Numbered from the stretch's first letter, positions 34,689 through 44,503 are shown. The stretch: 64,000 bases of DNA from an uncultured Eubacterium sp. (GCA_902495595.1 CABUXV010000007.1:1-64000); one strand, 5' to 3'. The notes: generated by a model from the letters alone, not told the origin. Made by a program: numbers and translations.

Positions 34689-35954
34689 ATGTCACAATCT
34701 ACAATAGCAATACTTATATTTGTATTGGTAATGATTGTAATCATATCCGAAAAGGTTCATCGTTCGGTAGCTGCAGTAGGCGGAGCAGCACTTCTAATCA
34801 TATTCGGAGTTCTGGATGTTCAGTCAGGAGCTTCATATATTGATTACAATACCATCGGACTTCTAATCGGTATGATGCTTCTTGTTGCAGTAGTCAAGAA
34901 TTCGGGAATGTTCGAATACTTAGCTGTTAAATCAGCTAAAATTGCCAAGGGCGACCCTTGGAAGATGATGATAATATTTATCGTCATAACAGCGGTACTT
35001 TCGTCAATGCTTGATAACGTAACAACCGTACTTTTAGTAGGTCCTATGACCATCGCTATAACCGCAAAACTTAAAATCAATCCGGTTCCTTTCCTTCTTA
35101 CTCAGATACTGGCATCCAACATAGGAGGAACAGCCACACTGATAGGCGACCCGCCTAATATCATGATAGGAAGCGCGGCAAACTTAAGTTTCATGGATTT
35201 TATCATAAATGATGCGCCGGTTGTTGTTATAGTTCTCATCGCAACAATATTTGGATTTAAATTTATCTATAAAAAACAGTTAAAAGCCGACCCTAAAGAT
35301 ATGGCTGAAGTAATGGCAATGGATGAAAAAAGCCTTATAAAAGACCGTGTCCTTCTGATAAAAAGTATAATTGTTATCGTTTTAGTAATTGCAGGATTCA
35401 TGCTTCATAACGTTATACATATGGAATCTTCCATAATCGCTCTTTCCGGAGCTGTTATCATGATGGTAATAGGAAGACAGGATATTGAGAAAGTCGTTAT
35501 GGATGTAGAATGGTCAACAATAATATTCTTCGTTGCGCTCTTCATAGTTGTAGGCGGAATGGTAGAAACCGGGGTTATAGACAGACTGGCTGACGTAATC
35601 ATGGGCTACACTTCAGGAAAACCTGTAATGACCATGCTGATAATACTCTGGGTATCGGCTCTGCTGTCATCTACCCTCGACAACATACCGTTTGTTGCAA
35701 CAATGATACCGCTGATACAGGCAATGGGCGCTGACGGTATGGATATAATGCCGCTTTGGTGGGCACTTTCACTTGGTGCATGTCTCGGCGGAAACGGCAC
35801 ACTCATAGGTGCTTCTGCAAACGTTGTACTCACAGGTATAAGCGCTAAACACGGACACCCTGTTACTTATGTACAGTTCCTGAAAATAGGATTCCCTATG
35901 ATGATAATGTCAGTAATCATCTGTACTGTATATATGGTACTGCGTTACGCATAA
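34689..35954 (+). CDS. ArsB/NhaD/SLC13-type ion permease
   Basis: About 421-residue membrane transporter of the ion transporter superfamily with eleven or so helices. Two family signatures are clear: SSMLDNVTTVLLVGP and ASNIGGTATLIGDPPNIMIG in the first half, with the inverted second-half copy STLDNIPFVATMIPL and GGNGTLIGASANVVLTGIS. These helices bind the anion or organic acid. Start ATG 34689 after AGAGAGG; an in-frame GTG at 34680 overlaps that site. Substrate (arsenite, Na+/H+, dicarboxylate) cannot be decided; no ars genes are nearby. Confidence 0.88.
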   Translation: MSQSTIAILIFVLVMIVIISEKVHRSVAAVGGAALLIIFGVLDVQSGASYIDYNTIGLLIGMMLLVAVVKNSGMFEYLAVKSAKIAKGDPWKMMIIFIVITAVLSSMLDNVTTVLLVGPMTIAITAKLKINPVPFLLTQILASNIGGTATLIGDPPNIMIGSAANLSFMDFIINDAPVVVIVLIATIFGFKFIYKKQLKADPKDMAEVMAMDEKSLIKDRVLLIKSIIVIVLVIAGFMLHNVIHMESSIIALSGAVIMMVIGRQDIEKVVMDVEWSTIIFFVALFIVVGGMVETGVIDRLADVIMGYTSGKPVMTMLIILWVSALLSSTLDNIPFVATMIPLIQAMGADGMDIMPLWWALSLGACLGGNGTLIGASANVVLTGISAKHGHPVTYVQFLKIGFPMMIMSVIICTVYMVLRYA

Positions 35955-35992
35955 TAAATTCATCAACCCACATAAACACATTTAATAAACCT

Positions 35993-36040
35993 CAAAAGGG
36001 GATATGGATTCGATTCAAATCGTTTCCATATCCCCTTTTG
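35993..36040. terminator. Bidirectional terminator between permease and mgtE
   Basis: CAAAAGGGGATATGGA (35993-36008) pairs perfectly with TCCATATCCCCTTTTG (36025-36040). Located between converging genes. Confidence 0.85.
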
Positions 36041-36048
36041 AATTGCAC

Positions 36049-37443
36049 TCATATATTCAGTACCTGTATAAGTATAATCCACGTAAGTCCATAATAGGCA
36101 ACTACTGCCACCAAATCATTTACAGTTGTAATCAGCGGTCCTGACGCCACAGCGGGGTCAACTCCTACTGATTTAAACAACAGAGGTATAGCAGTGCCAA
36201 CAAGGCTGGAAATAAGCATTGCCAGCACCATAGATACACCTATACACGCCGATACAGTAAATGCAATCACAGCGCTCATATCTTTAAACATGATGATATA
36301 TATACCTATCCCTATAAATGACAGCAGTCCTATCATAATCCCGTTTATCAGACCGACCCTCATTTCTTTTCCAATCAGCTTTACTTTCTGCCTTCCCTTA
36401 AGCTTTTCATCCACAAGTACACGAATTGTAACTGCTAAGGATTGAGTCCCCACATTGCCTGCCATATCCAGAATTAAAGACTGAAAACATATTATAATCG
36501 TAAGCTGAGCCACGACCGCCTCAAACATACCAACAACACTTGAAACTATAAGTCCCAGTCCAAGCAGCAGCAAAAGCCACGGCAGACGTTTCTTTACGCT
36601 TACATAAACAGGTTCCTTTAAATCCTCCTCGGATGTCAGCCCTGCAAGCTTAGCGTAATCTTCTCCCATCTCATCATCCACAACTTCTATAACATCCTGA
36701 GACGTTATTACACCCAGTACGCTGTTGCCGTCCGATAAAACAGGAATTGAGCCGGCAGAATAATCTTTTAAAATTTCCATGCAGTCTTCTATCTTTTCAT
36801 CAGCATAAACATAAGGATATGTCGTAACTATGATATCTTTAAGGTTGTCCCCTTCTCTTGCTATGATTAAATTTTTAAGACTTATAGTTCCATAATATAT
36901 CCCATTTTCATCTAATACATATATCTGTGAAATGTTATCATGTTTTGCAGCCTGGGATATTACCGATTTCATAGCTTCCTTAACAGTATCCTCCGACGAC
37001 AGCGTCACAAAATTGGTCGTCATTCTGCTTCCTATTTCATCTTCATCATATGATGCAAGCATTAGCACTTCCCTTTTAAAATGCTCGCTCATAAGCTCAA
37101 TCCAGGCTTTCTTGTTTACTGAATCCGTTTCTTTGAGAATATCCACCGCTGTATCAGGCTCCATATTTTCAAGAACCTCTGCTGCTTTTTTTATATCAAT
37201 TTCATCCAGATACTTATCCGCTTCATCCGTATGCTCCATTATCTCCGCCAAAAATTTCACATCTATAATACGGCAAAGGAGTTCTCTGTCTTTTAAATCC
37301 AGTTCATCCAGTACAGCGGCCACATCCTTTTCATGATATGTTTTCAGCTTGTCTCCAACTACTTTTGGTGAAGCTTTGCTCCTGATAATATTAAATATTT
37401 CCTGCTTGTAATTGTTTTTTAATTTCAGCACTTTATTTACCAT
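36049..37443 (-). CDS. mgtE: Magnesium transporter MgtE
   Basis: 464-residue Mg2+ channel: cytosolic helical N domain (about 1-125, with MEPDTAVDILKE), two CBS domains (about 130-255: GSRMTTNFVTL, YVYADEKIEDCMEIL, VLGVITSQDVIEVV) that close the pore when Mg2+ is high, a connecting helix, and five membrane helices with the pore signature (GNVGTQSLAVTIRVL, DPAVASGPLITTVNDLVAVV). Start ATG 37443, after AAGGAGG. A long leader with alternative hairpins precedes it. Confidence 0.95.
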   Translation of the reverse strand: MVNKVLKLKNNYKQEIFNIIRSKASPKVVGDKLKTYHEKDVAAVLDELDLKDRELLCRIIDVKFLAEIMEHTDEADKYLDEIDIKKAAEVLENMEPDTAVDILKETDSVNKKAWIELMSEHFKREVLMLASYDEDEIGSRMTTNFVTLSSEDTVKEAMKSVISQAAKHDNISQIYVLDENGIYYGTISLKNLIIAREGDNLKDIIVTTYPYVYADEKIEDCMEILKDYSAGSIPVLSDGNSVLGVITSQDVIEVVDDEMGEDYAKLAGLTSEEDLKEPVYVSVKKRLPWLLLLLGLGLIVSSVVGMFEAVVAQLTIIICFQSLILDMAGNVGTQSLAVTIRVLVDEKLKGRQKVKLIGKEMRVGLINGIMIGLLSFIGIGIYIIMFKDMSAVIAFTVSACIGVSMVLAMLISSLVGTAIPLLFKSVGVDPAVASGPLITTVNDLVAVVAYYGLTWIILIQVLNI

Positions 37444-37461
37444 TTTTTCTGCCTCCTTTTT

Positions 37462-37521
37462 ACACAACAAAAAACCTGTTTTAACGCAGGTATTTTATTT
37501 TTTCTGTAATTCAGGTTGTGT
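37462..37521 (-). promoter_or_regulatory. mgtE leader attenuator with competing hairpins
   Basis: Read on the minus strand, ACCTG (37491-37487) pairs with CAGGT to give a terminator followed by TTTTTTG, ending about 20 bases before the mgtE ribosome binding site. Just upstream, ACACAACCTG (37521-37512) can pair instead with the CAGGTT and TTGTGT parts of 37478-37462. The two pairings exclude each other, as in terminator/antiterminator switches. I cannot assign it to a known riboswitch class; the M-box consensus is only weakly recognisable further upstream. Confidence 0.55.
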
Positions 37522-37561
37522 CATGGAATCCTTAAGGAAAAATATATAAATAAGAACTGAA

Positions 37562-37693
37562 CTAAATGTTTAAAATGTTTAAATCAAAATTAAAACAGAT
37601 AGAAGCCTTAAGACTTCCTCCGGATACAGCCTTACTGAAAATACATTTTTTCCTGCGATAAGGACTTTGCCCATAATAGTCACAGCCTTCCAT
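37562..37693 (-). CDS. Possible 43-residue leader ORF (or structured leader RNA) of mgtE
   Basis: An ATG at 37693 preceded by GAGGTGAG with four bases between opens a 43-codon frame starting MEGCDYYGQSPYRRKKC and ending in TAG at 37564. It carries three cysteines and a basic stretch; I recognise no family. The same segment can fold: ACAGATGGAAG over the start codon pairs with CTTCTATCTGT further down (11 bp with one G-T), which would hide the start. So it may be a leader peptide, a metal-sensing RNA, or both. Confidence 0.4.
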   Translation of the reverse strand: MEGCDYYGQSPYRRKKCIFSKAVSGGSLKASICFNFDLNILNI

Positions 37694-37764
37694 CTGTCTC
37701 ACCTCACTTTATAAATAAAAATCCTAATTATTTTAACATAAAGAAATTTATTTGTAAAATCATT

Positions 37765-39132
37765 CTACTTCATAAGTTTCTTCAAAAGTTTATAATCACT
37801 TTCGCTGTTTGGAGAATACCTTACGGACATGTCAAGCCAGTTTTTCTTCTCCAGAACGCTCTTCTGATGGGAAAAAGTCATAAAACTGTTTTTACCGTGA
37901 TATGCTCCCATACCGCTTTCTCCCACACCGCCAAAAGGCATATGAGAAGATGCCAGATGAACAATGGTATCGTTTATACATCCTCCTCCATAGGAAACTC
38001 TGTTTACTATATATTTTTTAATCTTTTCGGATTTCGTAAACAAATACAGAGCCAAAGGTTTTGCCCTTTCGTTGATATGCCGAGCAGCTTCGCAGATGTC
38101 ATCAAATGGTATTATAGGAAGAAGAGGACCGAAAATCTCTTCTTTCATAACTTCGCAGTCCCAGTCCGCATCTATTAATGCAGGAGATATTTTCCTGCAT
38201 TTCTCGTCACTTTCGCCGCCTGCAATAATGCAGCTGTTTTCAAGAAGATTTTGCAGCCGTACAAAATGTTTTTCATTGATTATCTTAGGATAATTAATAT
38301 TCTTATGAGGATTGCTTCCGTACAAACTGAAAATGCTTTTTTTCAGTTCTTCGATAAGCTTATCGTATATATCCCTGTGAGCCAGAACATAGTCGGGAGC
38401 AACACAGGTCTGTCCACAATTCAGAAGTTTTCCCCACGCGATACGTTTTGCACTTAAAGGTATATCTGCCGTTTCATCCACGATACACGGACTTTTGCCT
38501 CCAAGCTCTAAAGTTACCGGGGTCAGATGCTTTGCAGCTTTCTCCATCACAAGCTTTCCTACTTTTATTCCTCCTGTAAAGAATATATAGTTAAAGGGCA
38601 GATCAAGAAGTTCATGATTAACTTCCCTTCCTCCTTCCGCTACACAAATATATTCATCGGGAAAATTTTGCTCTATAATACTTTTTATTATTGCCGATGT
38701 TTCAGAAGAATAATTTGACGGCTTTAAGACAGCGCAGTTTCCGGCGGCAATGCATCCTGCGAGAGGCGCTATGGCCAGCTGAAAAGGATAGTTCCACGGA
38801 GCCATGATAAGAACCGAACCGTAAGGTTCTCTATATATTCTGCTTCTTGCCGGAAAATGGGCAAACGGAGTAGGCACGCGTACAGGCTTCATCAGTTTTT
38901 GCAGATTTTTAAGCATATAGCTCACCTCTTCAAGCACGATTCCCGTCTCCGTCTCATAACATTCAAATTTGGATTTTCCCAAATCCTTTCTTACCGCTTC
39001 ATATATATTTTGTTCGTTTTCCAAAATGCCTTTATAAAGTTTCTTAAGCTGCTCTTTTCTGAAACTCTCCGAAAGTGTTTCCCCCTTTAAAAAAAACTTT
39101 TTCTGTTTTTCAAAGACCTCACTTATTCTCAT
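37765..39132 (-). CDS. Aldehyde dehydrogenase (NAD(P)-dependent)
   Basis: About 455-residue ALDH of the short class-3-like group: MAPWNYPFQLAI, cofactor motif FTGGIKVGKLVMEKAA, catalytic Glu in LELGGKSP and catalytic Cys in NCGQTCVAPD. Start ATG 39132, nine bases after GGGAGG. It lies 48 bases downstream of a CoA-transferase gene on the same strand. The C-terminus (KSVLEKKNWLDMSVRYSPNSESDYKLLKKLM) matches fatty-aldehyde type ALDHs. It may supply or remove C4 aldehydes such as succinate semialdehyde or butyraldehyde. Confidence 0.92.
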   Translation of the reverse strand: MRISEVFEKQKKFFLKGETLSESFRKEQLKKLYKGILENEQNIYEAVRKDLGKSKFECYETETGIVLEEVSYMLKNLQKLMKPVRVPTPFAHFPARSRIYREPYGSVLIMAPWNYPFQLAIAPLAGCIAAGNCAVLKPSNYSSETSAIIKSIIEQNFPDEYICVAEGGREVNHELLDLPFNYIFFTGGIKVGKLVMEKAAKHLTPVTLELGGKSPCIVDETADIPLSAKRIAWGKLLNCGQTCVAPDYVLAHRDIYDKLIEELKKSIFSLYGSNPHKNINYPKIINEKHFVRLQNLLENSCIIAGGESDEKCRKISPALIDADWDCEVMKEEIFGPLLPIIPFDDICEAARHINERAKPLALYLFTKSEKIKKYIVNRVSYGGGCINDTIVHLASSHMPFGGVGESGMGAYHGKNSFMTFSHQKSVLEKKNWLDMSVRYSPNSESDYKLLKKLMK

Positions 39133-39180
39133 ACTTGACTGCCTCCCTTTATACAAAGTCTCAAACTTATTATTAACCGA

Positions 39181-40521
39181 TTATCTGTTTGAATTTCTCC
39201 ATATGGACATTTTTTCCGCTTCTTTTACAAGTTCATCCCTGAAGTCAGGATGAGCTATATTTATCAAAGCCTCGGCTCTCTGCCATGTGGATAATCCTTT
39301 TAAGCAGACTTTGCCGTATTCCGTAACTATATAATGTGCATTTGTCCTTGTATCAGTAACAACGGAGCCCTCTGCCAGCGTCGGTCTTATTCTGGAATGT
39401 AAAACACCATCCTTTGATTTATAAGTTGATGAACAGCAGACAAAACTCTTTCCTCCTTTTGAAAGATAAGCTCCCAGAACAAAATCAAGCTGTCCGCCGG
39501 AACCGCTTATATGCCGTACTCCGGCACTTTCTGAGTTAATCTGTCCATATAGGTCAACATCAACTGCATTGTTTATAGATATAAAATTATCAAGCGCCGC
39601 TATTTTATCTATGCCATTTGTATAATCGACAGGAACGCACATACACTCAGGATTATCATCAATATAATCATATAATTTCTGTGTTCCTGCTGCAAAGGCA
39701 TAAGCCTGACGCCCCTTGTCTATATTCTTCCTGAGCCCTGTTATTTTTCCCTTTTCAGCTATATCAACAAAAGCATCTATGTACATTTCAGTATGTACAC
39801 CCAAATCTTTAAGATCTGATTCAGCTATCATTGAGCCTACTGCATTGGGCATTGCTCCTATTCCCATCTGTAAACATGCTCCATTGGGAATTTCATCTAT
39901 AATAAGCTTTGCAACCTTTTTATCAACATCAGTGGGAGGAGCTCCTGCGCCAAGCTGCCCTATATCGGGATTATCTCCCTCTACTATGTAATCTACATCG
40001 GAAATATGTATGCTCTCTTCAAATCCTCCCAGACACCTGGGCATTTTTTCATTGACCTCTACTATAACTACATCGGCCACATCGCACACAGCCGACATGT
40101 GAGAAGCATTAGGTCCAAAATTAAAAAATCCGTGCCTATCCATAGGCGCTACCTGAAACATCGCCACATTCAAATGCTTTATGTTTTCCCTGTAATATGC
40201 CGGCAGTTCTGAAAATCTCATAGGACTGTAATAGGAAAACCCACCGCTTATAGCTTTTCTTTCAATACCGCTCATATGCCATGAATTCCACGTAAAGTGC
40301 TTTGCTGTATCCTTCACCTTGAAAATTTCAGGAGTCCACAGCAAAATTCCTCCTCTTACATTTACATTTTCAAGTTCATCCGCCCTCTCGGCAAGAGCTT
40401 TATCAAGAACATCAGGTGTTCCGGTAGTCCATCCGTAATCCACCCAGTCACCGGACTTAACCACTTTAACAGCTTTCTGTGCAGATGTAAGTTTCTGCCC
40501 ATATTCTTTAACAAAATCCAT
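39181..40521 (-). CDS. Butyryl-CoA:acetate / 4-hydroxybutyrate CoA-transferase
   Basis: 446-residue family I CoA-transferase. QMGIGAMPNAVG and the catalytic Glu in HTEMYIDAFVDIA are present, followed by GRQAYAFAAGTQKLYDY and the CoA-binding SGSGGQLDFVLGAYLSKGGKSF. The C-terminal VTEYGKVCLKGLSTWQRAEALINIAHPDFRDELVKEAEKM is the pattern of butyrate-producing clostridial enzymes. It moves CoA between acetate and a C4 acid at the end of butyrate formation. Which C4 acid is preferred cannot be settled from sequence. Confidence 0.9.
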   Translation of the reverse strand: MDFVKEYGQKLTSAQKAVKVVKSGDWVDYGWTTGTPDVLDKALAERADELENVNVRGGILLWTPEIFKVKDTAKHFTWNSWHMSGIERKAISGGFSYYSPMRFSELPAYYRENIKHLNVAMFQVAPMDRHGFFNFGPNASHMSAVCDVADVVIVEVNEKMPRCLGGFEESIHISDVDYIVEGDNPDIGQLGAGAPPTDVDKKVAKLIIDEIPNGACLQMGIGAMPNAVGSMIAESDLKDLGVHTEMYIDAFVDIAEKGKITGLRKNIDKGRQAYAFAAGTQKLYDYIDDNPECMCVPVDYTNGIDKIAALDNFISINNAVDVDLYGQINSESAGVRHISGSGGQLDFVLGAYLSKGGKSFVCCSSTYKSKDGVLHSRIRPTLAEGSVVTDTRTNAHYIVTEYGKVCLKGLSTWQRAEALINIAHPDFRDELVKEAEKMSIWRNSNR

Positions 40522-40720
40522 AACCTATCTCCTTGCTGTAACTAATACCATCTTTTCAAAAAATTATATTAAATATTCTAACATTTGCGAATTATCCGGT
40601 CAATATAAGTATTTTTTTGTCAATCTTCCATAAGGTTGGAATAAAAACAAATAAAGTGACTGTTTATAATGATTTATGTTAAAATTCAACTATGATATTC
40701 ATATAAAAGGATGTGATAAA

Positions 40721-41242
40721 ATGATTATTTTGATTACCGGAGCCTCACACACAGGCAAAACACTATTAGCTCAAAAACTTCTAGAAAAATATAAATACCC
40801 TTATTTATCTATTGACCATTTAAAAATGGGTCTAATACGAAGCGGTAATACAGACTTATCTGTGGAGGAGGATGATAAACTGACTTCTTATTTATGGCCT
40901 ATTATCCGTGAAATTATAAAAACCGCAGTCGAAAACAAACAAAATCTAATTATAGAGGGCGGCTATATTCCTTTTAACTGGAAAAAAGATTTTGAACCAG
41001 AATACATAAATAAAATCAAATACTACTGTCTCATAATGAGCGAAAACTACATAATAAAAAATTTCGATACTATAAAAAAATATGCTGATGCAATAGAAAA
41101 GCGTATTGATGATAAATGGTTCAGTATGAATTTTATGCTTAAAGAAAATACACATTATCTTAAAATGTGCCAAGAATATGACTGCAATTATATTCTCCTC
41201 GACAACTTTGATAATATAGAATGTATTGCTGATATGTTCTGA
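40721..41242 (+). CDS. P-loop kinase-like protein
   Basis: About 173-residue small NTP-binding protein: Walker A GASHTGKT at residues 7-14, LSIDHLKMGLIR as a likely substrate-binding stretch, and LIIEGGYI as the Walker B-like strand. It resembles adenylate kinase or 2-phosphoglycerate kinase-type proteins but lacks a clear lid. ATG 40721 is placed after AAAGGATG; the upstream in-frame ATG at 40676 lacks a ribosome binding site. Stand-alone gene, no functional context. Confidence 0.75.
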   Translation: MIILITGASHTGKTLLAQKLLEKYKYPYLSIDHLKMGLIRSGNTDLSVEEDDKLTSYLWPIIREIIKTAVENKQNLIIEGGYIPFNWKKDFEPEYINKIKYYCLIMSENYIIKNFDTIKKYADAIEKRIDDKWFSMNFMLKENTHYLKMCQEYDCNYILLDNFDNIECIADMF

Positions 41243-41341
41243 TTTTTCATATCACAGACATTTCATCCTCTATAATATCTAGGAAATTTACATATGTCTA
41301 TCCGGCTTTCACTTTGTGAATATTCCTCGGCACATAAAACA

Positions 41342-41376
41342 ACTCTGTGAAAACACTAAAAGCATCTTCACAGAGT
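41342..41376. terminator. Terminator between kinase-like and AIM24 genes
   Basis: ACTCTGTGAA (41342-41351) pairs perfectly with TTCACAGAGT (41367-41376), then CTCTATTTT. It lies between converging genes. Confidence 0.75.
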
Positions 41377-41416
41377 CTCTATTTTAAATATAATCTATAA
41401 AGTCATCCTGCACTGA

Positions 41417-42112
41417 TTAATTTGAAGATGGTAAAAACGGACGTACAGCATCTGCCAGACTATGTATGTTTCTTGTCTGAATCAATACTTTGCCGCTGCC
41501 GTGAAACTCGTTTACAATTCCTTCACCTGTCGTAAATCCAAAAGTCCCGCTTGCAACACGAATATCATAATTCAAAGAAGCATCCCACGCAACAACATGC
41601 TCGTTATCAATGGTAATAGGATGCTGCTGCGTTACTTCCAATTCCAGAATATCACCAAAAGCGTTAACCAAAATATCTCCCTCTCCGTGAGTCTCCATTA
41701 CGAACAATCCACCTGTACCGGAAAACAGCGCTTTTCCTACATCCTGCGATTTCATCGTATAGTCCACACTTTCATCGCACGCAAGAAACGCTCCGGTATT
41801 CAGTCTGTACTGGGTACTTGCATTAACGTGAATACATTTGATTTTTCCCGGAATAGACGGCGCGATACCGATGTATGCATTATCGCTCATTCCCGTTGCA
41901 TGAGTCATGAACATACTTTCGCCGCTGGTAATGCTTTTGCCGATAGCGCTCAGCATTCCGCCAAAGCCTTTCTTGGAACTGTTCATCTTTCCTTCCAGAC
42001 TCACATTGGATACGTATGCCATTGCACCCCGCTCTATCTTAACCTTTTCGTTTATCCCCATCTGAATATGTACTAACGGGCAATCGGAATCACCTAATAT
42101 TTTATATCTCAT
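41417..42112 (-). CDS. AIM24 family (TIGR00266) beta-rich protein
   Basis: About 231-residue protein of the AIM24/DUF124 family, rich in beta strands and glycine: MVRERGAMAY-like start (KVKIERGAMAYVSNVSLEGKM), GGMLSAIGKSITSGESMFMTHATG, GLFVMETHGEGDILVNAFGDI, VVAWDASLNYDIR. Members form trimeric double-stranded beta-helix assemblies; the biochemical role is unknown. Start ATG 42112, five bases after GGGAGGAG. Single-gene unit. Confidence 0.88.
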   Translation of the reverse strand: MRYKILGDSDCPLVHIQMGINEKVKIERGAMAYVSNVSLEGKMNSSKKGFGGMLSAIGKSITSGESMFMTHATGMSDNAYIGIAPSIPGKIKCIHVNASTQYRLNTGAFLACDESVDYTMKSQDVGKALFSGTGGLFVMETHGEGDILVNAFGDILELEVTQQHPITIDNEHVVAWDASLNYDIRVASGTFGFTTGEGIVNEFHGSGKVLIQTRNIHSLADAVRPFLPSSN

Positions 42113-42261
42113 ATTTACTCCTCCCATAAATTTTTATAACTAATGCAAGTATACCATGAGAGTAAGATATTGTATAGGAAAACCGTGCGCTTCCCTTATT
42201 TCATAACTCTAATACCATTTTACTTTCTTCAGAATATATTGTTTATCTTAGAATTTGTCAT

Positions 42262-43374
42262 TTACCATACTTTTTCCGAAATTTTCTTTACAAGAGCTAA
42301 TTTTTTCCACTGTTCCTCATCTGTCAGCTTATTTCCGATTTCACAAGAAGCAAAACCACACTGCGGACTTAAACAGAGATTGTCAAAAGGAACAAATTTT
42401 GCAGCTTCATGAATACGGTCAATGATCGTTCTTTCATCTTCAAGTACAGGAGATTTTGTCGTTAATAATCCGAGAACCACTTTTTTATTTTGGGGGACAA
42501 AACGCAGTGGTTCAAATCCACCGGAACGCTCATCATCGAATTCCAAATAAAATCCATCGACATTTTCATTTCCAAAAAGGAACTCTGCAATTGGTTCATA
42601 TCCGCCGGAAGAAGCCCATGTAGAATGGTAATTGCCCCTGCAAACATGCGTAGTAATCACAAGGTCAGAAGGTCTGTCTTTAAGCGCAAGATTATTTAAG
42701 CGGAGATATTTTTCCGCTGTTTCCGTAAGTTCAGCTTCTCCATTTTGTCTGTTGCTCCAATATTTCTTATCACAAAACATTCCCCATGTACAATCGTCAA
42801 ATTGAATATTGCGGCATCCGGCCTTATAAAGGTCTGCAATAACCTTTCTATATGCGGCAGCAATATCCTGAATAAGTTTTTCGTCATCAGGATAATATTT
42901 TACAGTATTTTCTCCATTCTTTTCACGAAATAATTCTGCGTAAAGTTGAGCAGGCGCCGGAATTGTCTGTCTTGCCACTGTATTCTCATCTTCAAATTGT
43001 TTTACAAATTTAAAATGCTTTACGAATGGATGGTTTTCTCCGTTTATATTGCCTGATATCGCAATAGAGCCGCAAGTAGTTTCTTCACCATGAAAAAAAT
43101 AACCATGGTCAAGTTCAATATGCTCGATACCATTAAGTCCCCACATAAAATCAAGATGCCAGTAGCTTCTCCTGAATTCACCGTCTGTAATCACATGATA
43201 ACCAGCTTCCTTCTGCTTAGCAATCAATTTTATAATCTCTTCATCTTCAGCTTTTGTCAAATCTTCGCTTGTAATATTTCCTTCCGCATAATCAATTCTT
43301 GCTTTTTTTAAAGTCTCAGGTCTTAAAAAGCTGCCTACAAAATCATATTTAAAAGGTGCGTTTTCTTTATACAT
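42262..43374 (-). CDS. MetE-like cobalamin-independent methyltransferase (YxjG/YxjH type)
   Basis: 370-residue protein of the C-terminal MetE barrel family. FVGSFLRPETL at the N-terminus, zinc ligands in THVCRGNYHS (His, Cys), EFDDERSGGFEPL (acidic) and SPQCGFAS (Cys). It lacks the N-terminal half of full MetE, like B. subtilis YxjG/YxjH, which make methionine from homocysteine with an alternative methyl donor. Start ATG 43374 after GCGAGGA. A LysR gene lies 118 bases upstream on the same strand and may control it. No S-box riboswitch is visible. Confidence 0.87.
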   Translation of the reverse strand: MYKENAPFKYDFVGSFLRPETLKKARIDYAEGNITSEDLTKAEDEEIIKLIAKQKEAGYHVITDGEFRRSYWHLDFMWGLNGIEHIELDHGYFFHGEETTCGSIAISGNINGENHPFVKHFKFVKQFEDENTVARQTIPAPAQLYAELFREKNGENTVKYYPDDEKLIQDIAAAYRKVIADLYKAGCRNIQFDDCTWGMFCDKKYWSNRQNGEAELTETAEKYLRLNNLALKDRPSDLVITTHVCRGNYHSTWASSGGYEPIAEFLFGNENVDGFYLEFDDERSGGFEPLRFVPQNKKVVLGLLTTKSPVLEDERTIIDRIHEAAKFVPFDNLCLSPQCGFASCEIGNKLTDEEQWKKLALVKKISEKVW

Positions 43375-43491
43375 TGTTCTTTCCTCGCTTTCGTTTATTA
43401 TGCAATAATTAGACCACAATGTATATCTGCTGTAAAATATATAAAATCAACACTTCGCTATAACTTTTAACTATATCAATAACAATACAAG

Positions 43492-44397
43492 CTAAACAGG
43501 AACGGTATATTTTTTCAGCGCCTCAATATAGCGCTTCCCCAGTTTGCTCAAAACAGCCTTATTATGAGTAATTATCCCAATGTGCATTTCGCCTTCCGCC
43601 TCAAGCGGTATGGCAACGATATTTTCCCCATTCAATTCTTTATCAATCACACCGCTGCAAACGGTATATCCGTTAAGACCAATCAATAAATTAAACAGAG
43701 TCGCTCTATCCATAACACGTATATTCTTAGACCGCACAATGGTACTGAAAATCTCCTCAGAAAAATAAAAGGAATTATGCTCTCCCTGCTCATAAGAAAG
43801 ATATGGATACTGCTTTAAATCTTTCATACTGACAGAAGCTTGCTTTGCAAGAGGATTTCCGGAGCTTACAAATATATGAGGCTGAGCGGTAAATAACTCT
43901 GTAAATTTCAAATCATTTGCTTTAAGTAATTTTTGTATTACCATTTGATTAAATCCGTTATAATATAAAATCCCAATCTCGCTTTTCATTCGGGAAACAT
44001 CATCAATAATAGCAAACGTTTGAGTTTCCCTCAAACTGAAATCATATTCATCTCCACCGCAGTCTTTTATCAAATCAACAAAAGCATTGACAGCAAACGA
44101 GTAATGCTGAGTAGAAACTCTGAATTCCTGTTTGCCTCCAGCCTGGATTTTATATTTTTCCTCAAGTAACGAGGCTTGCTCCAGAACCTGTCTTGCATAT
44201 CCCAAAAAAATTTCGCCTTCTTTTGAAACGGTAACGCCTTTATTTGTCCTGTCGAAAATAGTAATACCCATTTCTTTTTCCAGTGCTTTTATAGCTTTTG
44301 TAAGACTTGGCTGGGAAAGAAATAAAAATTTTGCAGCTTCACTAAAAGTTCCTTTTTCTGCAACTGCTACGATATATTTTAACTGTTGTAACGTCAT
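43492..44397 (-). CDS. LysR-family transcriptional regulator
   Basis: 301-residue LysR protein: HTH in LKYIVAVAEKGTFSEAAKFLFLSQPSLTKAIKALEKEMG, effector domain from about 90 (REQTFAIIDDVSRMKSEIGILYYNGFN region). ATG 44397 follows AAGGAG. The same-strand MetE-like gene is its nearest partner. It marks the last ordinary chromosomal gene before the restriction island. Confidence 0.9.
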   Translation of the reverse strand: MTLQQLKYIVAVAEKGTFSEAAKFLFLSQPSLTKAIKALEKEMGITIFDRTNKGVTVSKEGEIFLGYARQVLEQASLLEEKYKIQAGGKQEFRVSTQHYSFAVNAFVDLIKDCGGDEYDFSLRETQTFAIIDDVSRMKSEIGILYYNGFNQMVIQKLLKANDLKFTELFTAQPHIFVSSGNPLAKQASVSMKDLKQYPYLSYEQGEHNSFYFSEEIFSTIVRSKNIRVMDRATLFNLLIGLNGYTVCSGVIDKELNGENIVAIPLEAEGEMHIGIITHNKAVLSKLGKRYIEALKKYTVPV

Positions 44398-44503
44398 AAT
44401 ACTCCTTGCTTATTTTATTAACTGATTTTCTATCTGATAATTCGAACAAAAACAAAACAGCTGAATCTCTCATACATAAAAAGATGCTTTCAGCTCAAAT
44501 CAA

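Noticed and set aside
37562..37720. M-box magnesium riboswitch upstream of mgtE
   Set aside because: Only the AGGTGAG block resembles the M-box; the other conserved blocks are not visible, so the class is not assigned.
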